Assembly: GCF_003710915.1 (NCBI RefSeq)
Contig: NZ_RHHR01000029.1
Coordinates: 1-64,000, forward strand
Direction of reading: 5' to 3'
Length of the DNA: 64,000 bases
From: Brevibacillus invocatus
GTDB taxonomy: Bacteria > Bacillota > Bacilli > Brevibacillales > Brevibacillaceae
Shown here piece after piece: positions 15,895 through 26,860 of this stretch. Each line of letters begins with the position of its first letter. Within the stretch, counting starts at the first letter, position 1. Made by a program: the position numbers and the translations under genes. Under the pieces are notes generated by a model that searched no databases, had not been told where the DNA came from, and saw nothing but the letters and a program-made list of their open reading frames with translations.

Positions 15895-18800
15895 TCAGGA
15901 GATCCTTACCGAAAAACCTCCCGCCAGCATGAAGAGATGGCTTTCCAGCTGATCGTGGCTCTTGCCTGTAATCTGTTGAATGGCCCTCCCGTACAATTTC
16001 AGTTGCTCCTCATAGCGTCTGGTAATCTCTTTTATGACTTGTGGAGTTGGCTCAGCTCCGATCCAGTCCGATTTGAAGTCGATCAGAAGCAGATTTCCAT
16101 CCAGCTCTTCAATCAGACAATCAATCACCCCTTGGACGATGACCTGCTCATAGCTGTCTCCCAAATCCGGCTCAACTTCATTTGCAGGAATCGCCAAGGT
16201 AAAAGGCAGCTCGCGATGCACGATTTTTGCCCGTATCATCCGCTGTCCCAGTGAAGTCGCAAAGAATCCGGCAAGCCCTGCCACATCTACTGCCCGAACC
16301 TGCTCCTCGGTCAAAAAGCGCCTTGCAGCCAGTGCAGCCACCTGTTCGCTGATATCAGCTTCATCCAGCGAACGGCGTAAATCCAGATGCTGCATAATCA
16401 AATGGGTGAGGGTACCTTTCTCCGCTCCGCTGAGTCGATGCGGCTTTTGCTCTGTCAAAAACTTGGGCTTCTCCGTAATGGAAGGCAGGGAAAACGACTG
16501 GCTTTTCACCTTTTCCTGTGCGCGGCGCCTCAATTCGCTGACACTCCACCTCGCTGCCACAAGCGGAGCCACTTCATGCGGGTCGCTCCAGCCCAGGAGA
16601 CGATCTACCAGCTCGCGCGACTTCTCATCTGCTGGTCGTTCTGCAACCTCTTTGCGCTCCGTCAGCTGCTCCCAGCTCGCCAGGTCATGCTCCGATAGGG
16701 GTGTCCGCGTCCGCAGCTCATCAGCCTGATAAAAGTGGAACGACCAGATCGATTCGTCTGGGATCGTCGTTACCCGTACTGCTTCTCCATCGCCATGCTT
16801 CTCGGGGTAATCCCGCAAAGGTCCTGCCTCCGGATGGCGCATTAAAGCTCTGCCTACCCAATCGAGATAGCCTTTTGCCCGGACCAGATCTTCGTCTATC
16901 AGACGTTCCCCTTCTCCCTGGCTCCCCCAGTCGGAAATGCTCTTCGCCAGATTTTTCGAAGAACCAAGCAAGATCAGCTTTTCCCGTGCCCGTGTCAGAG
17001 CTACGTACAAAACCCGCATCTCTTCTGCCAGCAGATCGCGACGCAGCTGCTGCCGAATCCCCAATGCTGCCATACTCGGATAGCGCACCTGAGCCTCCTC
17101 GTCCACAGCCATCGGACCAAAGCCCAGATCCTTGTGCAAGAGGAAGTGACTTTTCAAATCCATCGTGTTGAATTGCTTGCCCATCCCTGCCACAAACACG
17201 ACCGGAAACTCCAGCCCTTTACTCTTGTGGATGGTCATGATGCGCACCACGTCTTCATTTTCTCCGACGGTCCGCGCCTCTCCCAGATCGTTGCCTGCTT
17301 CCTGCATGCGGTCCACAAAGCGAAGGAATCGGAACAACCCCCGATACGATCCTGCCTCGTACTGTATGGCTCGGTCGTGCAAGGCTCTCAGGTTGGCTTG
17401 GCGCTGCTGACCGTTCTCCAAGCCTGCTACATAGTCGAGGTAACCCGTTTCCCGATAGAGTGTCGTCAAAAGCTCAGATAATGCCCCTCTTCGGGCCTGT
17501 GTCCGCCATTTGTCCAGCTGGGTGAAAAATCGATGCAGATCACGTTCCCAGCCTTTTGTTACAGGCTGCTCCTGAACGTACTGCATGACTGCCTGATAAA
17601 AAGGACCAGACGGGTACTGAATGCGAATGTGAGCCAAATGCTCCTCTGCCAGCCCTACGATCACAGAGCGCAGCACACCTGCCAGCGGGATGTCCTGCAT
17701 CGGATTGTCAATGACCCGCAGCAGCGAGAGGACTGTATCCACTTCTGTCGTCGCGAAATAACCTGAGGTTTGCTCGGCGTAGACTGGGATGTCCGCAGCC
17801 ACCAGCTCCTCTTGCATCGTTTCTCCCCATCCGGAGGTGGCCCGAAGCAGGATCACGATATCGCGGTATGCCAACGGGCGCAGACCACCTGTCTTTTTAT
17901 CAAACACGAGCTGCGGCGCTTCCCCTTCTCCCGGCTGCATCCAGCGGCGAATCCGCTCTGCGATCAATCTCGCTTCCAACTGAGCTGCGCTTGCTTCCTC
18001 TGCCACCTCAGCGTCCGACTCACTGCCTGGGACAGAAGATTCCGCTTCTTCCGTACTCTCCGTATAGGCATTCGTCTCCCTTTCCCCAGACGTGTCAGAT
18101 CGATCAATCAGATGCACCTCCACACGCAAGCGGTCTCGCTCGACCTCCGGATAGGAGGCTCGGTTGATCAATTCTGCAGATCGGTCGTAATCAATCTCCC
18201 CCACACCTGGCGACATAATCTGCCGGAAGAGGTAGTTGACGGCATCCACCACTTCGCGCCGACTTCGGAAGTTGGCTGCCAGATCGATACGCCAGCCCTC
18301 ATCTGACTGACACGACATTTCCTGGATATCCGTTTGATAGGCGAGGTACTTGTCCAGAAAAAGCTGAGGCTCTGCCAAACGGAAGCGATAGATGCTCTGC
18401 TTCACATCCCCTACCATGAAGCGGTTTGCTGAACCGTTCGTCTCCACATCGCGCGATACCATCTGCAGGATCGTCTCCTGAACCAGATTGATATCCTGAT
18501 ATTCGTCTACCAGCACTTCAGCAAACTGTTCCCTGAGCTGCAGGGCGAGTGAAGATGGACGTATCGTTCCGGTCTCATCCGGCTCGGTCAGAATCCTCAG
18601 GGCCAGATGCTCCAGATCGCCAAAATCCACCAGAGAGCGTTCCCGCTTTGCCTGCTGAAAGGCTTCTGCAAAAGTCGCAACGAGGCGTGCCAGCGTCTGC
18701 ATATGCTCTCCCAACCGGTTCAAATCTGCCAGATACTGCTGGACGGAAGTGGTAAAATACTGTTCTTTCAGGTCAGCAATCGCTTTTTTCACAGCGTTGC

Positions 18801-19725
18801 GCAAATCCTGGACCTGCTCCTTCACAGCAGGATCGGTACCTTTCACTGGCGGCAGCTTGGCAAAAACGACTGCCCGCACCGCCTGTTCCACAGCTTCCCA
18901 ACCATCGTGACAAGCCTTTCGCGCACGAGAAAGGGCGTCTGCCTCAGCCTCCAGCAAGGGCAGATAGGCAGCAGGGCCGTCTGCCGAAGCAGCCAGCTCG
19001 ACAGCTCTGCGCATGCTTTTCTCCATGCCCCCCAGCTCGAGTGCCAGAGAACGGCGAACACTTCTGGTCCATTTCAGACCATCCAGTCCTCTCTGCTCAT
19101 CAACCTCAAACATCCGGGCCGCATCCGTCAGCCAGCTCTCCGGATTGGGATGGCTGCGTGAAAACTCGTACAGGCGAAGCAGCAAGGATACCAGCACCTG
19201 ATCGTCCTGACCATCAAGCATGACATTTGCCAGGGCATGAAATGCTGGGTCGTGCTCGTACCAGTCCTCCAGCTGCTCCTCCAGCGTATCCTGGCGCAAG
19301 AGGTCCCCTTCCATCTGGTCTGCGATGCGAAAATCAGGGTCGAGGTCGATCAAATAGTAATACTGCCGCAATATTCCTAAGCAAAAGGAGTGCAGGGTGG
19401 TGATCGTAGCCCGTTGCAAGAGAGCGAGCTGACGACGCAGATGGGCGGAGTGAGGGTCTTCTTTCAGCGCCTTGCGCAGCGCATCCCCGATCCGGTGACG
19501 CATCTCGGCGGCAGCAGCATTGGTGAACGTCACAACGAGCAGCTGGTCTACCCCGATCGGCTCCGCTGTATCCATGATGCGTCTGATGATTCTCTCTACC
19601 AGTACCGATGTTTTACCGGATCCTGCTGCTGCAGCGATCAACAGGTTGTTGCCGCGACGGGTAATCGCCTGCCACTGTTCATCGGTCCACTGCTCAGGCT
19701 TGGTCTGTATGGGCTGCTTGTCCAT
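15895..19725 (-). CDS. addA: ATP-dependent helicase/nuclease subunit A
   Basis: A 1276-residue subunit of AddAB, the Firmicute counterpart of RecBCD that resects double-strand breaks and loads recombinase. It has UvrD-type helicase motifs: Walker A AAAGSGKTS (about 32-40), motif II VDEYQDIN, and motifs V and VI around VRIMTIHKSKGLEFPVVF and RVLYVALTRAREKLIL. The C-terminal RecB-type nuclease contains GVIDCLIEEL and LLLIDFKSDW, carrying the acid and lysine of the active site. The start overlaps addB by 32 bases and has an AGGAGG site nine bases upstream inside addB, so translation is coupled. Confidence 0.96.
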   Translation of the reverse strand: MDKQPIQTKPEQWTDEQWQAITRRGNNLLIAAAAGSGKTSVLVERIIRRIMDTAEPIGVDQLLVVTFTNAAAAEMRHRIGDALRKALKEDPHSAHLRRQLALLQRATITTLHSFCLGILRQYYYLIDLDPDFRIADQMEGDLLRQDTLEEQLEDWYEHDPAFHALANVMLDGQDDQVLVSLLLRLYEFSRSHPNPESWLTDAARMFEVDEQRGLDGLKWTRSVRRSLALELGGMEKSMRRAVELAASADGPAAYLPLLEAEADALSRARKACHDGWEAVEQAVRAVVFAKLPPVKGTDPAVKEQVQDLRNAVKKAIADLKEQYFTTSVQQYLADLNRLGEHMQTLARLVATFAEAFQQAKRERSLVDFGDLEHLALRILTEPDETGTIRPSSLALQLREQFAEVLVDEYQDINLVQETILQMVSRDVETNGSANRFMVGDVKQSIYRFRLAEPQLFLDKYLAYQTDIQEMSCQSDEGWRIDLAANFRSRREVVDAVNYLFRQIMSPGVGEIDYDRSAELINRASYPEVERDRLRVEVHLIDRSDTSGERETNAYTESTEEAESSVPGSESDAEVAEEASAAQLEARLIAERIRRWMQPGEGEAPQLVFDKKTGGLRPLAYRDIVILLRATSGWGETMQEELVAADIPVYAEQTSGYFATTEVDTVLSLLRVIDNPMQDIPLAGVLRSVIVGLAEEHLAHIRIQYPSGPFYQAVMQYVQEQPVTKGWERDLHRFFTQLDKWRTQARRGALSELLTTLYRETGYLDYVAGLENGQQRQANLRALHDRAIQYEAGSYRGLFRFLRFVDRMQEAGNDLGEARTVGENEDVVRIMTIHKSKGLEFPVVFVAGMGKQFNTMDLKSHFLLHKDLGFGPMAVDEEAQVRYPSMAALGIRQQLRRDLLAEEMRVLYVALTRAREKLILLGSSKNLAKSISDWGSQGEGERLIDEDLVRAKGYLDWVGRALMRHPEAGPLRDYPEKHGDGEAVRVTTIPDESIWSFHFYQADELRTRTPLSEHDLASWEQLTERKEVAERPADEKSRELVDRLLGWSDPHEVAPLVAARWSVSELRRRAQEKVKSQSFSLPSITEKPKFLTEQKPHRLSGAEKGTLTHLIMQHLDLRRSLDEADISEQVAALAARRFLTEEQVRAVDVAGLAGFFATSLGQRMIRAKIVHRELPFTLAIPANEVEPDLGDSYEQVIVQGVIDCLIEELDGNLLLIDFKSDWIGAEPTPQVIKEITRRYEEQLKLYGRAIQQITGKSHDQLESHLFMLAGGFSVRIS

Positions 19726-22700
19726 CCAAATCTGCCTCCTCTCCTGTCATCTGCTGGGCGATCATCTCCCAGATCTCCTTGTTGTTCCACTTGGGCAGCA
19801 GTCGATGCTGATTGCCCCCTGTCTGTCCATCAAAGTGACAAACCGGCTTGTACGCGCAATAGTCACATGCCGTCATCGTGCCCTTCGTGTACGGTTCGAT
19901 CTGGATATCACCGTTTGTCATGCGCGTGCTGATATCTTTCACCGTCTCGCGCACATACTCGGTCAGAGACTCAAATTGGTCGACGGTCGCCACAGAAGAA
20001 CGGGACGACAGCGTTCCATCCTTTTTGATCTCGAATGGCACAAGCTCAGAAGCTCCCTGTTCTACCTCAGCGTCCATCATTCTCGCAAGCTCCGTGTCCG
20101 CGAGCATCAGGCCCTTCATCCTCAGACGCTTGGCCCTTTCCTTCGCTGCTTCATCCGCACTGAGCATTCTTTTGGCGGTGATGAACGGATCTGCTACCTG
20201 ATAGTAGAAGACGCCGCCCATTTCAGCTTGCTTGCCCAGCCATTTTTGAGAGTTGGAGACGACGACATCCAGGTAGACGAGCAGCTGCAGGTTCAGCCCG
20301 TTCCATACATCCGAAAGCTGCAGCTGCTTGGAGCTGGATTTGTAATCGATGACGCGCAAGTAAGGAGTCTCACTGTCCAGTGATTGGTCGACCCTGTCGA
20401 TTCGTCCGATCAGCTGCACCTCCACTCCATTTTCGAGAGAAAGTGCAAGACCAGGCAAATCTCCTTTGGGGCCAAACGAAACCTCCAGTCCAATCGGTGC
20501 AAAGCGGCTTCTCTTGGCGTGCTCACCCAATACGTAGATCGCTCTGCCGACTGCCCGCTTGAGCTTGCCAGACAAGAAGCGGTAGCGTGCCGTCCTGTTC
20601 AGGATGCTGCTTCTCGTCGCGGGAACGAGTTCTTCCACCACGTCGCTAGCCAGCTGCATGCTGTTCGCTTCCGTCAAGCGCCCCCATTCCAGATTCTCCT
20701 CATTCATCTTCTCGACAGCCCGCTTCAACGAGGCGTGAAACAGCTCACCCACATCAAAGCGCTCCAGCTTGTAGAGTGTGCGCTCTGACAATCGCAGCCC
20801 ATGCGACGAAAAATGGGAGAACGGACAAGAGGAGAAACGCTCCAGCCTGGACACGCTCATCCGCAGCTGCTGTCCGTACAAGCCTTTACTCGTCTCCTGG
20901 CGCAGCTTGCCAGGCCGGTTCTCATAGCGAAGACCTGACAGCAGCCATTTTTCCCGCTTCTGATCCTCTGATGAACGTAAAAACCAGTCGTAGACCTCCC
21001 ACCAAAAAACAGGCAGCTCCCCGCTTTTTTTCATGGTCCTGACCAGGGTCAGCAGATGACTGAAGACACGGCGAGGGTTTCCGAGCAGAAAGGCGTCCGA
21101 CTCGGGATTGCCAGTAGGTTCGTTGTGAAAAACCTGATGCGAGACATCGGGAAGCACCTCTCGTATTCGAGTGAAAACCGTCGATGGCAACAGTGCCTTT
21201 CCCTCGTGATCTGCCAGCGCGCAGCTGATCAGCAAACGCTCGGAAGGACGCGTCATCGCTTGATACAGCAGATACGGCTCGGCCATCAGTCGCTGTTTGG
21301 CGCTCGGTGCCAGCTCGACCCCCATCTCTCCCAGTCTTTCGCGTTCAGCTTCGTCGAGGATTCCGTCTTCCTTGGGACGCAGTGGGATGACACCTTCATT
21401 CACCCCAAGCAGGAACAACGCCTTCACATCCGGTTGCCTGGAGCGTTCCATCGATCCGATCAGCACCTGATCCAGCGCTGGCGGAACCAAGCCCATCTCG
21501 ATTGTCTCCAGACCGCTGTCCAATACCCGGGAATAAGTGGACAGCTCCATCTGTTCATCGCCCATGACCTCTACGATCTGATCCATCAGTGCGATCAGAC
21601 CATTCCATACCTGACCGTGTACCTGGGCAGTCTGCAGATCTCTGTCTTTCTCTGCCTGCTGCTGCCAGCGTTCAAGCTTTTGTGGAGCATCCAGCGCAAT
21701 CAACAGCTGATACAAGGCAGTCGTCATCTCACGCACATTTTCACCTGACGCTCGCTTCATTTCACGCTCAAATTGCAGCAGGGGTGCCGCATATTTGCGT
21801 CGCAGGGAATCAATTTGTTCATCCTCCTGCGCTCCCGCCGCTCCGCCAAACTGCCAAGCCGAATCCGCCCCCCACTGGCTGCCGTATACGCCATGTGCCA
21901 GCACATAATTCTCCAACATGTCGATTTCCTGACGCGCAGCGTACTCTTCGTCTGCAGCCAACAAATCTGTCTTCAGACAGCGGAAAACGGCATCGTAGCG
22001 CCAGCGTGTCACGACCACCTCCAAGGAGGAGCGTACCAGCTCGACTAAAGGATGGTGCAAAAGCGTCCGCTTCTGGTCGAGGAAGTGAGGAATTCCGTAA
22101 TCCGTGAAAACGGCGCTGATATCATCCGCATAAGTGCCAATCTCACGCAAAAGAACACCCATGTCCCGCCAGCGGTAGCCCTCCTCCCTGGCAAGCGAGA
22201 GGATTTTCAGCGCTACAGCCTCTACTTCTGCACGGCGATTGACTGCAGAAAGCAGGGCAACCTCGTCCTTGCGCTTCGGATCAGGCGCTTGTCCCGGATC
22301 CCCCCACTGGAAATAGACGTTCTCCAGTTTATTCAACCAAGGGCTATCCACAAACCGATGCGGCAGGGTCAACAGGATCGGGGTCTCGATGGCAACACCG
22401 TTTTCTCTGGCGATCATCTTCAAAGCCTGATAGGTTCGCCACGACGGATAGAACAAATTCAGCTCATCCAGCTGCTCATCCCGTTCATCCGGGTCCAGTG
22501 TGAGCGCAATCGTCACCTGACGGGCATGCAGCATCAACTGCTCGATCAGCCGCAATTCCTGATTGGTAAAGCCCGTAAATCCGTCGATGAAAATCTCTGC
22601 TTCGCGGATGTAGGCAGAGTCGCATACTTTGCTGGCGACACGGTTGAGTATATCCTCTGCATCGCAGTAGCCATCGGCCAGATAGCCGTCATACAGCTCC

Positions 22701-23194
22701 ATCATCAGGCGTAGATCCCCGACTTTTTGATTCAGGCTGGCTGTTCCCCACTCCAGATTTTCCGAGTGGGCAAAGCTTGCGCCGTACGATTTGCACTCGC
22801 TGATCAATCGACCGAGCTGTGCCGTAAAACCTGGCTGCAACGCAGTACGGCCAAAAACTTGGAGCTCGTCTCGATGGCGCTCCAAAAGCATCCGCAGCAC
22901 CATGTTTTTACCGAGATCGTCGACAGGAATCAGTGTGAGATCCCCCAGCTCCTGCATGAGGCGATGAGCCAGCCGGCCAAAGCTGAGCACCTGCGAGCCC
23001 ATCATTCCTCCGTAGCCGGATTTGACAGCCAGCTCATACTCCGCCTGGAAGCTTGCCTGCTCCGGAACCAGCAGGATCATCGGAGAGCCCAAAAGCTTCC
23101 CCTCTCGCGTCTCATGTATTCGATTAAACAACTGCTGGTGGACCGCCGCTGTCTTACCCGTACCGGCTCGTCCCAGTACAAATTGCACCGCCAT
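19694..23194 (-). CDS. addB: ATP-dependent helicase/nuclease subunit B
   Basis: A 1166-residue AddB protein. It keeps the Walker A GRAGTGKT near residue 8 and a C-terminal RecB-like nuclease with RVIDYKSSSKQL. An iron-sulfur cluster is expected from one cysteine near residue 795 (SSCPFSH) and three near 1118-1128 (CDYCAYKPVC), the usual AddB pattern that staples the nuclease domain. The gene begins 15 bases after sbcC and overlaps addA, placing it third in a four-gene repair operon. Confidence 0.95.
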   Translation of the reverse strand: MAVQFVLGRAGTGKTAAVHQQLFNRIHETREGKLLGSPMILLVPEQASFQAEYELAVKSGYGGMMGSQVLSFGRLAHRLMQELGDLTLIPVDDLGKNMVLRMLLERHRDELQVFGRTALQPGFTAQLGRLISECKSYGASFAHSENLEWGTASLNQKVGDLRLMMELYDGYLADGYCDAEDILNRVASKVCDSAYIREAEIFIDGFTGFTNQELRLIEQLMLHARQVTIALTLDPDERDEQLDELNLFYPSWRTYQALKMIARENGVAIETPILLTLPHRFVDSPWLNKLENVYFQWGDPGQAPDPKRKDEVALLSAVNRRAEVEAVALKILSLAREEGYRWRDMGVLLREIGTYADDISAVFTDYGIPHFLDQKRTLLHHPLVELVRSSLEVVVTRWRYDAVFRCLKTDLLAADEEYAARQEIDMLENYVLAHGVYGSQWGADSAWQFGGAAGAQEDEQIDSLRRKYAAPLLQFEREMKRASGENVREMTTALYQLLIALDAPQKLERWQQQAEKDRDLQTAQVHGQVWNGLIALMDQIVEVMGDEQMELSTYSRVLDSGLETIEMGLVPPALDQVLIGSMERSRQPDVKALFLLGVNEGVIPLRPKEDGILDEAERERLGEMGVELAPSAKQRLMAEPYLLYQAMTRPSERLLISCALADHEGKALLPSTVFTRIREVLPDVSHQVFHNEPTGNPESDAFLLGNPRRVFSHLLTLVRTMKKSGELPVFWWEVYDWFLRSSEDQKREKWLLSGLRYENRPGKLRQETSKGLYGQQLRMSVSRLERFSSCPFSHFSSHGLRLSERTLYKLERFDVGELFHASLKRAVEKMNEENLEWGRLTEANSMQLASDVVEELVPATRSSILNRTARYRFLSGKLKRAVGRAIYVLGEHAKRSRFAPIGLEVSFGPKGDLPGLALSLENGVEVQLIGRIDRVDQSLDSETPYLRVIDYKSSSKQLQLSDVWNGLNLQLLVYLDVVVSNSQKWLGKQAEMGGVFYYQVADPFITAKRMLSADEAAKERAKRLRMKGLMLADTELARMMDAEVEQGASELVPFEIKKDGTLSSRSSVATVDQFESLTEYVRETVKDISTRMTNGDIQIEPYTKGTMTACDYCAYKPVCHFDGQTGGNQHRLLPKWNNKEIWEMIAQQMTGEEADLDGQAAHTDQA

Positions 23195-23209
23195 ACTTTC
23201 CTCTCCCCG

Positions 23210-26200
23210 CTATTCCATTTCCAGATTCAGCCGGCTGCCTGCCCCCATCGGCTCAGCTGGCGTCACGACCAATCGTCGCGGCATGCGCACGCGGATTTCC
23301 GGCACGTGACTGATCACTCCGATCGTAAAATCCTCCATGCGAAGTCGTTCCAGCGCATCCATGACCGTCTCCAGCAATTCCGGATCGAGCGTGCCAAAGC
23401 CTTCGTCGAGGAAGAAAAACTCCAGTCGCCCGCCACGCATCTGAATCTCCATGGAGAGAGCCAATGCGAGCGACAGCGAGGTCAAAAACGTCTCTCCCCC
23501 AGACAGGGTGCTGACTGGACGCCTCAGTCCTCCCGCAGCCTCGTCGCGCAAGACAAATTCACCTTCGTCGCCAATTTCCAGACCGTAACGATTCGCGGTC
23601 ATCTTTTTCAGATGGTAGGAAGCGTCTCTTGCTATGGAAACCAGCTTCTCTTCGGCAATAAACTGAACAAACGCTTTTGCCTCAAACAGCTTTTTCAGCT
23701 CTTCCAGCCTGCTCTGTTCGTCCTGCTGCTCCTCTAGTCGCACTTGCAGCTCCAGCCATTTGCTGTGATTGCTCTCCATCCGGTCCACATGCTCTTTGGC
23801 AACCGCCACTTGCTTTTGTGCTTCCTGGAAGGAGTTCTCCCATTCCTCCCACGCTTCTTTGGCTGCCAGAACCTCTTCTCGCGTGACCGTGCGCCCGGCA
23901 ATCGCCTCATTAAGGCGATGCTCATCATAGCGCAGCTGCCCCATTGCCTGCTCATAGGACTGGACCTGTGACTGTGCATGCTCCATGCCGTCTCGCGCTG
24001 CGTACAGCTCCCGGACACGCTCCACCGTCTGGATGCCGCTCTCTTGCAGCGCGCTTTGCAAGGCTTCCTGTGCCTCATTGCGCTGCTTCGTCAGCACCGC
24101 GTAGGCTTCCGAGTATTTGACGAGGTTTTTTTGAACCTGCTCTCGCTGATCGGCACACGCTTTGCGCTTCGCTTCAGCGGCCGAGACAGTCTGACGCAAT
24201 CCAGACAGCGTATCCTCCACCTGACGCAAGCATTCCTGGGCAGGCTTGCCGCCTGTGCGCTCCAGCCACAGCGCATGCTTTTGCTCCCACATGCGTTTCC
24301 GGTCTTCCAGACGTTCCTGCAGATTGGCCTCCCGTCCTTTGCCCTCTGACTGCTGCTTTTTGGCAGACTCGCATGCTGCAAGCAAAGTTTTGCGCAACGC
24401 TTCTTTATCCGCACGCAAGGCTTGCAGCTCGGCCAACCGACGATCCAGCCTGCCCAGCTCCTCGAAGCGCTGCTCGATTTCCTCTACCGCCAAGTCTCCC
24501 CGTCTCGCTTCCAATTCGTCTGCGCTGCGCTGCGCTTCTTTCGTCGCTGTATCCAGTCGCAGTCTGCCTTCCGCGATCGCTTTTTCCAGCTGTTCCTGCA
24601 GGATTCGGCTTCGTTCCAGCAGGCGCAACTCTGCCGATTCTTCCTCTCGCAGCTTCTCTACCTGCTTTTGCAGCTGTTCGCGTTCCAGCTTTGCCTGCTC
24701 ACGTGCTGTCTGTTTGGCTAGAAGTTCTTTTTCCTCTCGTTGGTAGACTGCCAGCAGCTCTTCAAAAGACTGCACGGTCCAAGGCTCCCCTTCATTCCAG
24801 CACTCTTTTCGGATCGCTTCGATCTTCTCTTCGATCTGCTTCTGCTCCGATAGCAGGGCAGTCTGCCGCTCTTCCAGGGCCGCGTGCTCCACTTTTGCGG
24901 TCAGCAGGGATTCTTTGGCCTGACGAGAATGCTGCTCCGCTTCGCGCAAAGCAGCTTCTGCCGCCTTGATGCGCGCACGCAGCTCGTCCCCCTGGTTAAG
25001 ATTATTTCCTGGCTCTGAGCTGCTGTTTGCCTCATGAGCATGGTGTGTCGAACCACATACCGGGCATTCCTTTCCATCCTCCAGGCGCTCACGTAAAAAG
25101 CGGGCCATGTTTTCCTGCTGCCACTGCTCCCAATCCTGCTTCAGCTTGTCCCATTCCAATTGCTTGCGGGCAACAAGCGCTTCTTTTTCCTGCCAATCTG
25201 CTTCATAACGAGCCAGGATTGTCTCTGCCTGCTTGCGTTCCTGCTCCAGATGGTTCTCTTTTTCCTGCCAGCCTGCTTGCTGTTGCAGCTGCTCGCGCCA
25301 TTGACGGCCGGCCTGCTTCATATCATTGAGAATCTGTCGTTCCCGATCCCATTCACTGTCCGTCATGCCGGGATTGGCTTCCAAGGCAGTCCAGCGTTCC
25401 CTCATCAGCTGGAGTCTTGCCGCACTCTCCTCCCAGCTCCTGCGATGCTGTGCCGCTTCCGCAGATGAGCGTTGGGCCTGCTGTGCCAAATCCTCCAGCT
25501 CTTTCATCAGCTCCTGCTGCTTGATTCGGTCCCTGTTCCATTGCTGCTTGGCCTCACGTGCCGCCCCCACCTGATCACGCCACTCGGGTGTCACGGTGAC
25601 AGCCCTCGTCTGCTCCTCGAGATGCTTCCATTCCTGCTCCCATAGCTGGAGGGCAGCCTCGTCCTTCGCCAGCCGCGCCTCTGTCTGTTCCAGAGCAGTC
25701 CGCACCTCTTGCCATTCCCGCTCCAGTGCCGTCCACTCTTCGCGGATTCGACCCAGCTCCACTTCCCATTCCTCGGCCAAAGCCAGCCTTCCCTTTTGCT
25801 CGATCAGAAGCGGCTCCTCAGCGGCATGCCTGGTCTGTGCCTGCTCGCAATCCGCTTCTGCCACTTGCAGGGCCAGTTGTACTCCGACCTGTTCCTCGCG
25901 GCTTCGTGCCAGCGCTTGTTCTGTCGCGTGCCATTCCTCGTCCAATCGCTGCCATTGCTGCAGCATCGGCCACAATCGTATACTCGACTCCCAATCCCGG
26001 ATTCGGGCTTTCAAGTCAGCGATCTCCTCTTGTCTGGTAAAAAGCGCCTGCAGCTGAGTCTGGACACTCTCCATCTCCTGCAGCCATTGATACAGCTGCT
26101 CCAATTCCTTGATCTTGTTCGCCAGCCCCTGCTTTTGTTCCCTGAACTCCTGCTCTTGTCGGGCTGCCGCTGTCCAGATTTGCTTGGCTTCCTCCAGCGC

Positions 26201-26860
26201 ATCCACTCCTGCATCTCCCAGTGCAGCCATCTCCAATTGCAGCTGGTGCATCTGTTCTTTTGCCTGATCCAGCGCATGGCGGACGCGTTCGCTCAGCTTT
26301 TCCCCGTAGATATGTAGCCGGAACATGCGCTGCAGCATTTCATTGCGCTCACTGCCTTTCAGGGTCAAGAAACGGGAAAATTGACCTTGTGGCAGCACAA
26401 CAGCGCGGGTAAAATCCTGCAACGTGAGCCCGATCAACGCTTCTACTGCCGCAGTGGCCGAGGTCGCCTTGGATTCAAGGACGACATCAGGCTCGCCAGT
26501 CAGATGTCCCAGCTGGATCAGTCGAACTTCCGGCTGCCTCTTGTTCCCCTTCTTGTCTAGGCCAAATTCCCGCTCCACCGTGTACTGGCGGCGATCGCTT
26601 CCCTTTCCCAGCTCGAAGGTAAAGGAGACAAAGACGCGCTGCTCCAGCTGATTCAATACCTCCTTGGGATGATTGCCCCCGCCGAGACGGACGACTTGTC
26701 CATAGAGAGCAAGTGTAATCGCGTCCAAAATCGTGGACTTGCCGCTGCCAGTCGGTCCGAATATCCCGAACAGTCCCGCCTGACAAAGCGTTTCGAAATC
26801 AATCTCCTGCATTTCCCGGTAGCTGTGCATCCCAGCCAGCTTCAATCGAATCGGCTTCAC
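23210..26860 (-). CDS. sbcC: Exonuclease subunit SbcC (SMC/Rad50-like ATPase)
   Basis: A 1216-residue protein that with SbcD forms the Mre11-Rad50-like nuclease acting on hairpins and blocked ends. The N-terminal Walker A is GPTGSGKST (about 35-43). Two very long coiled-coil arms rich in Glu, Gln, Leu and Arg flank a zinc hook CPVCG near residue 596. The C-terminal lobe has the signature LSGGETFLTSLSLALALS and Walker B FFFLDEGFGTLD. The start is GTG 26860, directly abutting the sbcD stop (TAG-GTG) with GAGGAGG just upstream. Confidence 0.96.
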   Translation of the reverse strand: MKPIRLKLAGMHSYREMQEIDFETLCQAGLFGIFGPTGSGKSTILDAITLALYGQVVRLGGGNHPKEVLNQLEQRVFVSFTFELGKGSDRRQYTVEREFGLDKKGNKRQPEVRLIQLGHLTGEPDVVLESKATSATAAVEALIGLTLQDFTRAVVLPQGQFSRFLTLKGSERNEMLQRMFRLHIYGEKLSERVRHALDQAKEQMHQLQLEMAALGDAGVDALEEAKQIWTAAARQEQEFREQKQGLANKIKELEQLYQWLQEMESVQTQLQALFTRQEEIADLKARIRDWESSIRLWPMLQQWQRLDEEWHATEQALARSREEQVGVQLALQVAEADCEQAQTRHAAEEPLLIEQKGRLALAEEWEVELGRIREEWTALEREWQEVRTALEQTEARLAKDEAALQLWEQEWKHLEEQTRAVTVTPEWRDQVGAAREAKQQWNRDRIKQQELMKELEDLAQQAQRSSAEAAQHRRSWEESAARLQLMRERWTALEANPGMTDSEWDRERQILNDMKQAGRQWREQLQQQAGWQEKENHLEQERKQAETILARYEADWQEKEALVARKQLEWDKLKQDWEQWQQENMARFLRERLEDGKECPVCGSTHHAHEANSSSEPGNNLNQGDELRARIKAAEAALREAEQHSRQAKESLLTAKVEHAALEERQTALLSEQKQIEEKIEAIRKECWNEGEPWTVQSFEELLAVYQREEKELLAKQTAREQAKLEREQLQKQVEKLREEESAELRLLERSRILQEQLEKAIAEGRLRLDTATKEAQRSADELEARRGDLAVEEIEQRFEELGRLDRRLAELQALRADKEALRKTLLAACESAKKQQSEGKGREANLQERLEDRKRMWEQKHALWLERTGGKPAQECLRQVEDTLSGLRQTVSAAEAKRKACADQREQVQKNLVKYSEAYAVLTKQRNEAQEALQSALQESGIQTVERVRELYAARDGMEHAQSQVQSYEQAMGQLRYDEHRLNEAIAGRTVTREEVLAAKEAWEEWENSFQEAQKQVAVAKEHVDRMESNHSKWLELQVRLEEQQDEQSRLEELKKLFEAKAFVQFIAEEKLVSIARDASYHLKKMTANRYGLEIGDEGEFVLRDEAAGGLRRPVSTLSGGETFLTSLSLALALSMEIQMRGGRLEFFFLDEGFGTLDPELLETVMDALERLRMEDFTIGVISHVPEIRVRMPRRLVVTPAEPMGAGSRLNLEME